Positions 42,102 through 51,687 are shown, counted from the stretch's first letter. The stretch: 64,000 nt of DNA from Streptosporangium sp. NBC_01756 (GCF_035917975.1 NZ_CP109130.1:1488001-1552000), one strand, 5' to 3'. Notes: generated by a model not told the origin, from the letters alone. Made by a program: numbers and translations.

Positions 42102-43010
42102 GTGTTCGACCCGACGGATCTCTACCGGCTCAGCGGAGACGTCCCTGAGCTGACCGATCCGGTGCTGCTCTACCACTTCGACGGGTTCGTGGACGCGGGC
42201 GGTGCCGGACGGCTCGCCATCGGCCACCTGCTCGGCGAGCTGGAGCACCGGGTCGTCGCGACCTTTGACGTGGACCGCCTGATCGACTACCGGTCCCGGC
42301 GGCCGATCATGACCTTCGACACCGACCGGTGGACCGACATGGAGAGCCTGGAGATCGTCCTCCGACTCGTCCATGACGGCACGGGCACGCCGTTCCTGCT
42401 GCTCAGCGGCCCCGAACCGGACCGAGAGTGGGAGCTGTTCAGCGCCGCCCTCGAAGCGCTCGTCACCCGGCTGAACGTGGGCAAACTGGTGACCGTCCAC
42501 GGCATCCCGATGGCCGTCCCGCACACCCGCCCGCTGGGCGTCACCGGTCACGCGAGCCGCTCCGAGCTCATCACCGGCCAGACCAGCGACTTCGGCAAGG
42601 TCCAGGTGCCCGGCAGCGTGGCCGCGCTGATCGAGTTCCGGATCGGCGCCAAGGGTCATGACGCCCTCGGCTACGCCGTCCACGTCCCGCACTACCTCGC
42701 CCAGGCGGAGTATCCCGCGGCCGCGGTGACCGCCCTGGAGGCGGTCACCACGAGCACCGGCCTGGTGTTCCCGCTGGAGGGCCTGCGCGAGGCCGCCGGC
42801 CGGACCGACATCGAGATCGCCGAGCAGATCGAGGCCTCCGACGAGCTGTCCACCGCGATCACCGGGCTTGAGCAGCAGTACGACGCGTTCGCCACCGGCT
42901 CCCAGCGCACGAGCCTGATGGCGGAGCCCGCCGAGATGCCCACCGGCGACGAGCTCGCCGCCCAGTTCGAGGCCTTCCTCGCCGAGCGCGACGAGCAACG
43001 CGGTGACTGA
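42102..43010 (+). CDS. PAC2-family protein (proteasome assembly chaperone-like)
   Basis: 302 aa: LTDPVLLYHFDGFVDAGGAG at the start, then LIDYRSRRP, LLLSGPEPD and VTVHGIPMAVPHTRP are hallmarks of the actinobacterial PAC2 family, related in fold to proteasome assembly chaperones. The role in bacteria is not established. GTG at 42102 is chosen because family members start near VFDPTDLY; an upstream GTG at 42069 would add eleven basic residues. Overlaps the oxidoreductase gene by eight bases. Confidence 0.88.
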   Translation: MFDPTDLYRLSGDVPELTDPVLLYHFDGFVDAGGAGRLAIGHLLGELEHRVVATFDVDRLIDYRSRRPIMTFDTDRWTDMESLEIVLRLVHDGTGTPFLLLSGPEPDREWELFSAALEALVTRLNVGKLVTVHGIPMAVPHTRPLGVTGHASRSELITGQTSDFGKVQVPGSVAALIEFRIGAKGHDALGYAVHVPHYLAQAEYPAAAVTALEAVTTSTGLVFPLEGLREAAGRTDIEIAEQIEASDELSTAITGLEQQYDAFATGSQRTSLMAEPAEMPTGDELAAQFEAFLAERDEQRGD

Positions 43011-44040
43011 CGTCCGCGTCGGCCTCATCGGGTACGGCGTGGCCGGGGCGTTCTTCCACGCCCCGCTGATCGCCGCGACCCCGGGGCTCCGCCTGTCCAC
43101 CGTGGTGACCGGCAGTCCCGAGCGGGCCGCCGAAGTGCGGCAGAAGTACGGCGCGCGGGTCGTCGGCGACGCCGCCGAGCTGTGGGACGTGAGCGACCTC
43201 GTCGTGGTCGCCTCGCCCAACCGCACCCATGTCCCGCTGGCCGAGGCCGCCCTGAAGGCGGGCCTGCCGGTCGTGGTGGACAAACCGCTGGCGGCGACCG
43301 CGGCCCAGGCCCATGCCCTGGTACGGCTGGCGCACGATCTCGGCCTGATGCTGACCGTGTTCCAGAACCGGCGCTGGGACGGCGACTTCCTGACGGTCGC
43401 GCGGCTGATCTCCTCCGGAGAGCTCGGCACGGTGAACCGGCTGGAGTCACGGTTCGAGCGCTGGCGTCCCACCCCGAAGGGGGGCTGGCGCGAGCTCGGC
43501 GGCGCCGACGAGGTCGGCGGCCTCCTCTACGACCTCGGCAGCCATCTGGTCGACCAGGCCCTGCGCCTGCTCGGTCCGGTCACCCACGTCTACGCCGAGT
43601 CCGACATCCGCCGCGCCGGGGTCGCCTCCGACGACGACACCTTCATCGCCCTCACCCACGCCGGCGGCGCCCGTTCCCAGTTGTGGGCAAGCGCGGTCGC
43701 CCCCCGGCTCGGCCCCCGTTTCCGGGTCCTCGGCTCCGAGGCCGGCTACCTGAAGTACGGCCTGGACGTCCAGGAGGACCGCCTGCGTGCCGGTCTGACC
43801 CCCGACTCCCCCGGCTTCGGGGAAGACCCCCGGGAACGGTGGGGCACCCTGGGCACCGACGACGCGCACCGGCCCGTCCGCACCGAACCCGGCGACTACC
43901 TCGCCTTCTACGCCGCGGTGGCGGCGGCTCTGCGGGACGGCACCCCGCCCCCGGTGGACCCGGAAGAGGTGGTGGAGGCACTCACCGTCCTGGAGGCCGC
44001 CCGCCGGTCGGCCGCCGAGCACCAGGTGGTCGCTCTCTGA
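43003..44040 (+). CDS. Gfo/Idh/MocA-family oxidoreductase
   Basis: 345 aa. Rossmann domain 1-120 with VGLIGYGVAG and the family motif DKPLA (about residue 94, usually EKP); C-terminal sugar-dehydrogenase-like domain with DLGSHLVDQALRL as substrate-site signature. NAD(P)-dependent oxidation or reduction of a sugar or similar polyol; exact substrate unknown. GTG start overlaps the PAC2 stop by eight bases, so the two genes are co-translated. Confidence 0.9.
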   Translation: MTDVRVGLIGYGVAGAFFHAPLIAATPGLRLSTVVTGSPERAAEVRQKYGARVVGDAAELWDVSDLVVVASPNRTHVPLAEAALKAGLPVVVDKPLAATAAQAHALVRLAHDLGLMLTVFQNRRWDGDFLTVARLISSGELGTVNRLESRFERWRPTPKGGWRELGGADEVGGLLYDLGSHLVDQALRLLGPVTHVYAESDIRRAGVASDDDTFIALTHAGGARSQLWASAVAPRLGPRFRVLGSEAGYLKYGLDVQEDRLRAGLTPDSPGFGEDPRERWGTLGTDDAHRPVRTEPGDYLAFYAAVAAALRDGTPPPVDPEEVVEALTVLEAARRSAAEHQVVAL

Positions 44041-44107
44041 GCGCGCCCGCAGGCGCCCTGCCGGGAGACACCGGCCGGGTCCTCCCCCGTCGCCGGGAGA
44101 CCGTCTC

Positions 44108-44135
44108 CTCTCCCCGGCCGTGACGGCGGGGAGAG
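44108..44135. terminator. Bidirectional terminator between convergent genes
   Basis: CTCTCCCC (44108-44115) and GGGGAGAG (44128-44135) enclose a further GCCGT/ACGGC stem with a one-base bulge, giving a long GC-rich hairpin between the oxidoreductase (stop 44040) and the convergent phosphatase (stop 44153). Confidence 0.6.
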
Positions 44136-44152
44136 TGAGCTCTCGGCCGGTG

Positions 44153-44962
44153 TCAGTCGCGCAGGCGGGAGCGGAGCGCTCCGGCGTCGGACTCGGTCCA
44201 CCCCTGGGAGGCGAGCCAGGGTAGGGGTCCGCCGAAACGGTCGTCGAGCACCCTGAGGAACTGCTCGATGTATTTCCGGCGGGGCCGATGGTCGTCGGCC
44301 GGGCGGGAGTCGAGATCGTCGCGGTAGGTGGCGCTGGAACGCAGCCGGGCCAGGATGCCCTCCAGCCGGTCTCCCGTCGCGACGTAGTCGGTGACGATCG
44401 CCTCCCGAGTGGCTCCGGCGACCTCCAGCGCCAGGGCGCAGACGACCCCGGTGCGGTCCTTGCCCGCCGCGCAGTGCACGACGGCGGCACCATCGTCGTG
44501 CGCCATGGCGCGCAGCGCGGCCAGCACCGAGTCGGGGCGGTCACGCAGGTAGTTGTAGTAGAACCCGGTCACCTTGAGCTCGGCCAGATCCTCCTCGTTC
44601 CGCTCCTGCCAGGGCAGCACCCGGTCGGCGTCGATCCGGTCGCCCCGGTCGGCCTCGACGTCGGTGTGCCTGCCTCCCTCGGCGAACAGGGTGAGGTGGT
44701 GAATGCTGATCTCCGGCACCGCCGTGAGCGGCCCGGGGCCCTCCAGGAACACCTCGGTGCCGGAGCGCAGGTCGATGACATGACGGAGCCTGAGCTCGCC
44801 GACCAGGAGCTCGACGTCGCGCTCCGTCAGTCCCTGCAGGTTGTCCGACCGGTACACCCGGCCGAAGCGCGTGGTCCCGCCGTCCACCGTCGCGAGCCCG
44901 CCGAGGTCGCGTACGTTGACGGCACCTTCAAGATCGATCCATCGCGTGAAGTCGTTCATCAT
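44153..44962 (-). CDS. Tyrosine-protein phosphatase (Y_phosphatase3 family)
   Basis: 269 aa: VNVRDLGG near the N terminus, RVYRSDNL, and the catalytic P-loop HCAAGKDRTG with nucleophile Cys164 and the CX5R arrangement. It resembles MptpB-like lipid/tyrosine phosphatases of actinobacteria. ATG at 44960-44962 (tandem ATG ATG) begins near the domain; an upstream in-frame start at 45022 would add 20 polar residues. Monocistronic, flanked by a terminator. Confidence 0.9.
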   Translation of the reverse strand: MMNDFTRWIDLEGAVNVRDLGGLATVDGGTTRFGRVYRSDNLQGLTERDVELLVGELRLRHVIDLRSGTEVFLEGPGPLTAVPEISIHHLTLFAEGGRHTDVEADRGDRIDADRVLPWQERNEEDLAELKVTGFYYNYLRDRPDSVLAALRAMAHDDGAAVVHCAAGKDRTGVVCALALEVAGATREAIVTDYVATGDRLEGILARLRSSATYRDDLDSRPADDHRPRRKYIEQFLRVLDDRFGGPLPWLASQGWTESDAGALRSRLRD

Positions 44963-45070
44963 CGATGAGCCTATACGTCGGGGTATGGCCGCGCGGTCAA
45001 CGTCCGATGTCCGGTTCTGCAACGCCGGCCGGGCAGGAGGGGCCGTAGAGCGCGGGGGCGCCCGTCCGTC

Positions 45071-47635
45071 TCACTCTCCCGCGCGGCGCAGCAGTTCGAG
45101 GGTGCGGCCCATCCCCGCCTGATTGCCCAGGCCTCGGTAGATGTCCTGGGCCTGTCGGAGCGGGGGGACCGCCGCCTCGCGGTCGCCCGCCTCCAGATGC
45201 GCCTCACCGAGGTAGCGCAGGCTCCTGGCCATCCACCAGCGGTCGCCCAGGTCCTCGAAAGCGTGCACGGCCCGCTGGAGCCACTCCTGCGCCTCATGGG
45301 GACGGCCCAGCCGGCTGTGGGCACGGCCCGCCGACAGCTCGGCCCTGGCCACCCCCCAGGAATCACCGAGCGCGGTCAGCATCTCCGTGGCCCGCCGTAC
45401 GTAGGCCAGCTCGCGCAGGCCGTCCGCCGGGTTGCCGACCTCACCGGCCGCGCGCAGGCACCTGGCCTCCTCCCAGAGCTCGCCCCTGAGCCGGAACGCC
45501 TCCGCCGCCCTTTCCAGGCTGAACCCGGCCCGGACGAAGTCATGCTCGGCCGCCCTGGTCTCCCCCCGGTTCCGCAGCGCCCGCGCGTTCGCCCCCAGCA
45601 CCTCGCCGTAGGCGCGCAGGGTCTGCGCCTCGGAGTAGCGGTTGCGGTCGTGCTTGAAGACCTCCAGGGCGTCCTCCAGCAGTTCCTTCGCCTCCTCGGG
45701 TCTGCGCTGGGCGAGCCGGAGCTCGGCCAGGTTGCGCTGGGTCCTGGCCGACCACCAGCGGTCGTCCTCCCCCTTGAAGGCGGTGATCGCCCCGATCAGG
45801 TAGCCCTGCCCCCTGTCGAGGCTGCCGTCGCTGAACAGGCTCATGCCGATCGAGCGCATCGCCCGTGCGGCCCACCACGCCTCTCCGAGGTCGGTGAAGA
45901 TCTCCAGTGCACGCTCGGCATCCGCTCTGGCGGCCTGGTGGCTGCCCTGCCCACCGGTCACGGCGGCCCGGTCCAGCAGGGCGATACCCAGAATTCTCGG
46001 GTCGTCCAGGTGGGCCGCGGCCTGGCAGCCGATCTCGGCGACCGCGTGCCAGTCGGACCAGTAGGCGCGCAGCGAGTGGCAGAGTGAGCTGAAGGCCCGG
46101 CCCAGCCCCCAGGCCAGCTCCCACATCTCCAGGCTCCGGGCCTGGTTGACGGCGGCGACCAGACTCAGCCGCTCGGCGTTGAGCCAGTCGGCCGCCGACG
46201 CCTGAGCCTGTGTCGTCGACACCGGATCGGTGTTCCTGCCGCTACGGCCCCAGTCCTGCGGCCAGCGGGCCATCGCCGCGGTCTCGGCGCGGCGACGGTA
46301 TCCGGACAGCACCCGCTCGATGGCCGCCCGGCGGCGGCCGTCGTCGTCGCCGGAGACGGACAGCTCACGGGCGAAGATCCGGACCAGGTCGTGCAGCCGG
46401 TAGCGCATGACCCCGGAGAAGTCGACGCCCGAGCACTCGGCGAGCTGGGCGTCGATCAGCGCCTCCAACTGGTCGGCACCCTCCAGCTCGGAGGTGGCCA
46501 GCAGTTCCCCCGCCACCCAGCCCGGCACGTCGGGGGCGGTGAGCAGGCCGAGCAGGCGCAGCAGCCGGCGCTGGAGGCCGGTGCAGTCGTCGTAGCTGAG
46601 CTGGAGCGAGGCGCGCACGCTCTTGTCCAGGCGGCGGGCGAGTTCGAGCTGGTCCAGGCGGCGGCGCTCGTCCCTCAGCCGGTCGGCGAGCTCGCGCAGG
46701 GTCCACTTCTCCCGGGTCGCCAGGCGCCCTCCGCAGATGCTGATGGCCAGCGGCAGGTGGTCGCACATACGGACGATCTCCTGCGCCGACTCCAGGTCGC
46801 TTGCCACCCGGTCGTCCCCCGCCAACCGGGCGAGCAGCTCCACCCCCTGCGCCTCGCTGAAGACCGAGAGCCGCTTGTCGTAGGCGTTGAGCAGGTACAA
46901 GGGCTGCCGTGAAGTGATCATGACCGTGCAGCCCGGCTCGGCCGGGATCAGATCCTTGACCTGGTCCCCGTTCTGGGCGTTGTCCAGGCCGATGAGGATG
47001 CGCCTGCCCTTGGTCCAGGTCAGCCAGAGCTTGCGCAGCTCGGTGAGGCCGCCGGGGTCGGTGGTCAGCCGCACCCCCAGCGCACGCAGGAAACCGATCA
47101 GCACCTCCTCAGGCTGGACGGGTGCCTCCACCGTGCCCCGCAGGTCGGCGTAGAGGCGGCCGTCGGGGAACCGGTCGGCGATCTCGTGCCCGAACCTGGC
47201 AATGATCATGGACTTGCCCACGCCGCCTCTGCCGTACACCGAGACGACCAGGGGCGAGGCCTCCTCATCGGCGTCGCGCGACCGCCTGCGGCCGGCGAAC
47301 ACCTGGCGCAGCTCGGCCAGCGACTCGGTCCGCCCGGTGAAGTGCGCGGCGACCGGGGGCCACTGGTCGGGCGGACGCCAGGACGGGCTGTCGCCGACGG
47401 CGGGCTTCTCCGTCCGGGTGCCGGCGGTCGCCCAGGTGAGCAGGCCGACCAGGAGGGCGGCGAGCACGGTCACCCCGATCTTGGCCCCGGTGGGCAGGTC
47501 CCAGACGTCCAGCGAGGTGGCCAGGATGCTGGCCACCGCGGCGGCGATTCCGGCGGCGGCGGGCGCCGCCAGCGAGACCGACCGCCTTGCCGGTCGCGGA
47601 CTGCGGTGATCAGGCACGTTCGACGGCCCGGACAT
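45071..47635 (-). CDS. Membrane-anchored NB-ARC/TPR STAND ATPase
   Basis: 854 aa. Two hydrophobic helices (about 22-42 and 52-72), then FTGR and NB-ARC with P-loop GRGGVGKS, Walker B ILIGLDNAQ, LPLAISICGG and an MHD-like LHDLVRIFA; residues 470-850 are TPR repeats (DLGEAWWAARAMRSIGMSLF and similar). No DNA-binding domain. ATG at 47633-47635 has GAGAGG five bases upstream. STAND ATPases act as signal-dependent switches in regulation or defence; target unknown. Confidence 0.88.
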   Translation of the reverse strand: MSGPSNVPDHRSPRPARRSVSLAAPAAAGIAAAVASILATSLDVWDLPTGAKIGVTVLAALLVGLLTWATAGTRTEKPAVGDSPSWRPPDQWPPVAAHFTGRTESLAELRQVFAGRRRSRDADEEASPLVVSVYGRGGVGKSMIIARFGHEIADRFPDGRLYADLRGTVEAPVQPEEVLIGFLRALGVRLTTDPGGLTELRKLWLTWTKGRRILIGLDNAQNGDQVKDLIPAEPGCTVMITSRQPLYLLNAYDKRLSVFSEAQGVELLARLAGDDRVASDLESAQEIVRMCDHLPLAISICGGRLATREKWTLRELADRLRDERRRLDQLELARRLDKSVRASLQLSYDDCTGLQRRLLRLLGLLTAPDVPGWVAGELLATSELEGADQLEALIDAQLAECSGVDFSGVMRYRLHDLVRIFARELSVSGDDDGRRRAAIERVLSGYRRRAETAAMARWPQDWGRSGRNTDPVSTTQAQASAADWLNAERLSLVAAVNQARSLEMWELAWGLGRAFSSLCHSLRAYWSDWHAVAEIGCQAAAHLDDPRILGIALLDRAAVTGGQGSHQAARADAERALEIFTDLGEAWWAARAMRSIGMSLFSDGSLDRGQGYLIGAITAFKGEDDRWWSARTQRNLAELRLAQRRPEEAKELLEDALEVFKHDRNRYSEAQTLRAYGEVLGANARALRNRGETRAAEHDFVRAGFSLERAAEAFRLRGELWEEARCLRAAGEVGNPADGLRELAYVRRATEMLTALGDSWGVARAELSAGRAHSRLGRPHEAQEWLQRAVHAFEDLGDRWWMARSLRYLGEAHLEAGDREAAVPPLRQAQDIYRGLGNQAGMGRTLELLRRAGE

Positions 47636-47952
47636 CTGCACCTCTCGGAGAAGACCGTGGCACGTCTGCGGCCCCGGCCCAGCCGACGTGTCATGTCAAG
47701 ATTTATTCAACCAGATGACCGGTCGGCAAAGGGGCGCCCCATAGGGCGTTCACCGGTCGGCGAAGTGACGTCTCGGTGAAATCCCGGAGACGGGCGCCTG
47801 CGCGCCGGGCGCGGGTGGAGCCGGACAGCGTGCTTCCGGGCCCCACCCGCGCCCGGCCGCCAGGGCCACGGCCATCCGCCGGGGTACGGCGTGCGTGCCG
47901 TACCCCGGCGGTGGCCCCGCGCCGCTCCGTGCGGCTCTTTCTCGAGGCCCGC
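47636..47952. other. Intergenic region between NB-ARC and metalloprotease genes
   Basis: 317 bp. It contains the sequence ACCGGTCGGC twice (47718-47727 and 47752-47761) around the palindrome GGGGCGCCCC (47731-47740), upstream of the NB-ARC start, and the terminator hairpin at 47876-47911. No gene is seen. Confidence 0.5.
47876..47911 (-). terminator. Strong GC-rich hairpin downstream of the metalloprotease gene
   Basis: CCGCCGGGGTACGGC (47876-47890) is exactly complementary to GCCGTACCCCGGCGG (47897-47911) with a 6-base loop: a 15-bp stem starting 42 bases after the protease stop. No T tract, typical of actinobacterial terminators. Confidence 0.65.
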
Positions 47953-50046
47953 CTACCGGCCGATCACGTGGCAGGTGGCCTGGGCGGTCTTGGACGGGTC
48001 ACTTTCGGAGGTCGCGGTCAGCGTGACCTTGGCCAGCCGGCTGCCGCCGGAGGCCTGCTGGGCCTTGACGGCCACCGGTGCCTGCTTTCCGAAGTCCGCG
48101 GCCACGAGCCGGTTCGGCAGCGAGGCCGTCCAGCCCTTGCCCGCGACGGTGGCCGAGAGCCGGTAGACGTCGCTCTTGAGGTATGCGCTCACGTCTTCGG
48201 GGTGCTGCCCCTGGGCGGCGGCGGACCTACCGGTGTTGAACAACGGGAAACGGCAGGAGGACAGCCCCTTGCCGTCGGGGATACCGGCGGCGGGGAGCAG
48301 CTTGAGGCCGCGTTTCTGCGGCCCGGCGCCGTCCAGGGAACGGACGGCCACCGTGTAGGACAGGATGCCCTTGCGGTCGCGCTGCACGTCGAGGACGTAG
48401 AAGTGGAGCCGGTTGGCCTCGTCCACATACTCGTACTCGGATCCGGAGTCGGTGCCCGCGTGGAACAGGGCGTCCGACAGCTGCCGGTAGTCGCCGATGG
48501 TGATGGGTACGGCGGTGCCGTCGGGCAGGACGTAGTCGGTCATGCCGATGTCCTGGGGGTTGGCGTCGACGACCCACTCGAAGGGCGCGCGGTCGGCGTT
48601 CTTCGTCTTGGCCAGCAGCACGCCGGAGTCGGGGGTGAAGGAGTCGGCGCCCATCCGGTCGACGACCTCGACGGTGTAGTTGTCGTACCCGCCGCCGTCG
48701 CAGAACGGGTCCGTCGCGACGGTGCAGGCGGGGCTGCGGTCGCCGTCGCCGAAGGCGATGTTGACCCCGGACAGGCCGGTCGGCCCCGGCTGGGCCACCC
48801 GGGCGGTCACCTTGGCCACCACGAGACCGGACTCCGCCAGCGCCCCGCGGGACAGGCGCAGCACGTTCTGCTCGTCCACCATCGCAAGCTTGATCTTGTT
48901 GCGGAGCATGTGCTGGGCGCCCATGGATCCGCCCCCGGTGGGCGGGATCGACCAGCGGCTGTGCGGGCCACCTGGTCCGTTGAAGCTACCCCGGCTGAGC
49001 ATCTCCCAGATACCGGTGTAGGCGCGGCGCGGCGGCACCCCGAACGGGTTGTTGTAGTTGTCGCCGATGCCCAGGATGTGGCTGAGCTCGTGGGCGTAGA
49101 CGCCCTGGCCCGAGCTTTCCGCCTGGGTGGACGACCCCCCTCCGGCGTTGGGCCAGAGGGAGGAGGCCGAGGCCCAGGAGGTCCAGTCCACGTACCGGGT
49201 CTCGGCCCAGTTGGGCAGAGCCGGGTCCGGCGGGCCGAAGTCGTCGGTCACCGCCTCCTTGGTCGGGAACTTGATCGGCCCGAACTCCTGCCAGGTGGCC
49301 GACTCGTCCTGGCCCGCGCTCAGATAGAAGACGAAGTCGAATCCGGCGGGGATCTCCTGGCCCTCGGCGCCGACCCACGCGGCCCGGCCGTCGGTCCTGA
49401 TGTCCTTTTCGCAGCTGTCGCCCGCCGGGCAGGCGGTGCCTCCCTGGAACTCCATCGCGTACTCGTGGGACTTGCCCGGCATCTGGTACGGGCCGAAGGA
49501 GGTCAGGTCGACGCCGTAACGGCCCCCGGAGTCCTCCATCCAGTACTCGTGGATGGTGTGGCCGCGGTTGAGCTCGTTGGGGGTGTTGAGGAAGTCCTTG
49601 TAGAACTGGGCGACCTTCTCGCGTGGGATGTCGTGGGCCTCGGCGCTGGGATTCTTGAAGACCGTCGAGCCCTGCGGCCGGGTGACCACGAACGGCTGGT
49701 TGGGATAGTCCAGCAGGACCAGTGCGCCGCGGAAGGTCCTCGTGGAGCCCTTGGCCGCGGGGTCGGCCCAGTTGGTGCCGGGCGGTTTCCGGTAGTCGGC
49801 CCACGTCATGTGGTCCGGGTTCTTCCAGTCCTGCGGGTCGATCGGAACCGGGCCGCCGGGCTTGGACCGCAGCGTGGCGGCGGGTTCGTCCCGCTGCCAC
49901 GGCTGGGTCTGGGGCCACTGGTTCAGGCGCCAGGGGTGTTCCGGCTCGGGCGAGGGCTCGGCGGCGGCGGGGAGGGAGGCGATGCCGATGGGGATCAGCA
50001 CCACCGCTGCGATCAGTGCTTTCAGCAACCTGGGGGGACGAGTCAC
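47953..50046 (-). CDS. Secreted M6-type zinc metalloprotease
   Basis: 697 aa with a signal peptide (LLKALIAAVVLIPIGIASLP, cleavage near AAA-EPS). The metalloprotease domain has HELSHILGIGD with zinc-binding His319 and His323 and catalytic Glu320, as in immune inhibitor A/M6 peptidases, and WEMLSRGSF downstream as the Met-turn region. The C-terminal 250 residues are beta-rich with an NEW3-like end. GTG start at 50044-50046; TATAAC 10 bases upstream of it suggests a short leader or leaderless message. Secreted protein degradation is the likely role. Confidence 0.88.
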   Translation of the reverse strand: MTRPPRLLKALIAAVVLIPIGIASLPAAAEPSPEPEHPWRLNQWPQTQPWQRDEPAATLRSKPGGPVPIDPQDWKNPDHMTWADYRKPPGTNWADPAAKGSTRTFRGALVLLDYPNQPFVVTRPQGSTVFKNPSAEAHDIPREKVAQFYKDFLNTPNELNRGHTIHEYWMEDSGGRYGVDLTSFGPYQMPGKSHEYAMEFQGGTACPAGDSCEKDIRTDGRAAWVGAEGQEIPAGFDFVFYLSAGQDESATWQEFGPIKFPTKEAVTDDFGPPDPALPNWAETRYVDWTSWASASSLWPNAGGGSSTQAESSGQGVYAHELSHILGIGDNYNNPFGVPPRRAYTGIWEMLSRGSFNGPGGPHSRWSIPPTGGGSMGAQHMLRNKIKLAMVDEQNVLRLSRGALAESGLVVAKVTARVAQPGPTGLSGVNIAFGDGDRSPACTVATDPFCDGGGYDNYTVEVVDRMGADSFTPDSGVLLAKTKNADRAPFEWVVDANPQDIGMTDYVLPDGTAVPITIGDYRQLSDALFHAGTDSGSEYEYVDEANRLHFYVLDVQRDRKGILSYTVAVRSLDGAGPQKRGLKLLPAAGIPDGKGLSSCRFPLFNTGRSAAAQGQHPEDVSAYLKSDVYRLSATVAGKGWTASLPNRLVAADFGKQAPVAVKAQQASGGSRLAKVTLTATSESDPSKTAQATCHVIGR

Positions 50047-50395
50047 GAAAAATGACGTTATAGATCACTTTGTCAACGATCAATCACCTTTTGCAGAAAA
50101 GTCGTCTGTCAGATGCGGGAGGACGGGCTCGGGCGGACTGGTCCGGGGACGGCCCGGAGGCGTTTCTCCGGCGACTCCACGACGATCTGCTCGCCCATGT
50201 CCGGCGGACGCCTGGGCGACGACGCCGCCATGATCGCAATCGAACGCCTCGACGGCGGCGCACCGCCCGGGAGGGCCGGCTGAACGGCCGGTGCCCCGCC
50301 GGGCCACTGACCCATCGCCCGCCATGCCGCCCCCGTACCGGTGGGCACCGCTCCGGCGCCCACCATGCCACCGGGGAGCCGTGCCGACGTCCGTA
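50047..50395. other. Intergenic region with a SpoIIE-phosphatase remnant
   Basis: 349 bp between two minus-strand genes. AT-rich promoter-like DNA (50047-50100) serves the metalloprotease gene; 50146-50283 holds a frameshifted phosphatase remnant. Nothing recognisable in 50284-50395. Confidence 0.5.
50146..50283 (+). pseudogene. C-terminal remnant of a SpoIIE/PP2C-type phosphatase, frameshifted
   Basis: Read on the plus strand the frame gives EAFLRRLHDDLLAHVRRTPG and, after a one-base shift at 50214-50216, GDDAAMIAIERLDGG followed by a TGA at 50281-50283. The pattern F-x-x-x-L-H-x-D-L-L ... GDDAAM-A-ER is how many actinobacterial SpoIIE-type phosphatases end. The upstream part of the gene is missing. 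Called by eye from a short similarity. Confidence 0.4.
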
Positions 50396-51592
50396 CTACA
50401 CCTGCAACGCGCCACTCCGCCGTCCGGCCGTCCAGGTGAGGATCGCCGCGACGGCCACGAAGGCCGCGGCGAACGGCGTGAACCATGCGGCCCCGAACAC
50501 GTTCAGCCCGACCGCGCCGACCGCGCCGGACAGCGAGATCGCCAGGTAGAGCGCGGACTGGTAGAGCGAGGTGACCATCGACTGCGTACCGGGGGGTGCG
50601 AAAGAGATGATCTGGTGCTGCAGCGGGGCGGTGACCATGAAGGAGAACAGAGCGCTGACCGCCACCGCCGGCACCGCCGCGCCGAACGGCTCCCGGAACG
50701 CGGGCAGGACGAGGAACACGGCGGTGAGCGACAGCGTGGCGATGAGGACCGCCCGTCGCGGCCCCTGCCGGTCGGTGAGATATCCGGCGATGAGGTTCCC
50801 GGCGGTGCCGGCCACTCCGAACACCAGTAGCAGGATTGCCATGCGGTTACCACTGCCGGAGACGGCCGGAGCGTAGACGGCGCTGATGTAGGTGTAGGGG
50901 ATGTAGATGCCGGTGAACACCACCACGGTGGTGGCCAGCACCGTGAGGACCCGCCGGTCGGCGAGCGGCGCCAGCCTGCTGCGCAGCCCCGCGGCGGCGT
51001 CCTGCCTGAGGTCCGGCAGCCGCAGCGCGACGACCGGGACGATCACCAGTGCCAGCGCAGTGACGATCCACATCGTCGCCCGCCAGCCCAACGCCGCGCC
51101 CACGGCGGTGCCCAGCGGGGCACCCAGGGCCAGCGATACCGTTATCCCCAGCATGACGGTCGAGATGGCCCGCCCGCGGTGTTCCTCCCCCGCGAGCGCG
51201 GCCGCCGTCGCACTCGCGCTGGCCGTGTAGAGCGCCGCGCCTCCGGCGGCGATGACGCGAGAGGCCAGCACCGGCCAGTAAGCCGGAGCGAGGGCGGTCA
51301 CCGCGTTGCCCACCGCGAAGAGCACCAGCGCCGTGACGAGGACGGTCCGCTTGGACCAGCTTGCGGTCAGCGCGGCGAGAATCGGCGCCAGCACCGCGTA
51401 GGCGATCGAGAACACGGTGACGAGCTGGCCGGCCGCTCCCACGCTGACGCCCAGCGAACCGGCGATGTCGGGGAGCATCCCGGCGATGACGAAGGCGTCC
51501 GTTCCCACGGCGAAGGCGCCGAAGGCCAGGACCGCGGCGTGAGCGCGCCAGCGCGTACCGGTCCCTCCCGGGGAGGTCTCGATGACCGTCAT
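50396..51592 (-). CDS. MFS transporter (DHA1-type efflux)
   Basis: 398 aa with 12 predicted helices. FAVGTDAFVIAGMLPDIA in helix 1, the LASRVIAAGGAALYTA helix 4 motif and LTDRQGPRRAV loop are typical of the DHA1 (AraJ/Bcr-like) exporters. ATG at 51590-51592 has GGAAGG six bases upstream. It is divergent from the ArsR regulator with an operator in between, so it is very probably the regulated efflux gene. Substrate unknown. Confidence 0.9.
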   Translation of the reverse strand: MTVIETSPGGTGTRWRAHAAVLAFGAFAVGTDAFVIAGMLPDIAGSLGVSVGAAGQLVTVFSIAYAVLAPILAALTASWSKRTVLVTALVLFAVGNAVTALAPAYWPVLASRVIAAGGAALYTASASATAAALAGEEHRGRAISTVMLGITVSLALGAPLGTAVGAALGWRATMWIVTALALVIVPVVALRLPDLRQDAAAGLRSRLAPLADRRVLTVLATTVVVFTGIYIPYTYISAVYAPAVSGSGNRMAILLLVFGVAGTAGNLIAGYLTDRQGPRRAVLIATLSLTAVFLVLPAFREPFGAAVPAVAVSALFSFMVTAPLQHQIISFAPPGTQSMVTSLYQSALYLAISLSGAVGAVGLNVFGAAWFTPFAAAFVAVAAILTWTAGRRSGALQV

Positions 51593-51612
51593 GACATCCC
51601 TTCCGATCAACT

Positions 51613-51661
51613 TCGTAAATTACGACAGTCATCGTAATAGAAGTTTGACGGATATCGTAAT
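51613..51661. promoter_or_regulatory. ArsR operator cluster between MFS and ArsR genes
   Basis: TCGTAAATTACGA at 51613-51625 is a perfect palindrome around a central A, and two further half-sites ATCGTAAT occur at 51631-51638 and 51654-51661. Placement between the divergent MFS and ArsR genes suggests binding by the ArsR protein and control of both. Confidence 0.65.
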
Positions 51662-51687
51662 GGTCGACGCTCATCGAAGGAGTGGGG

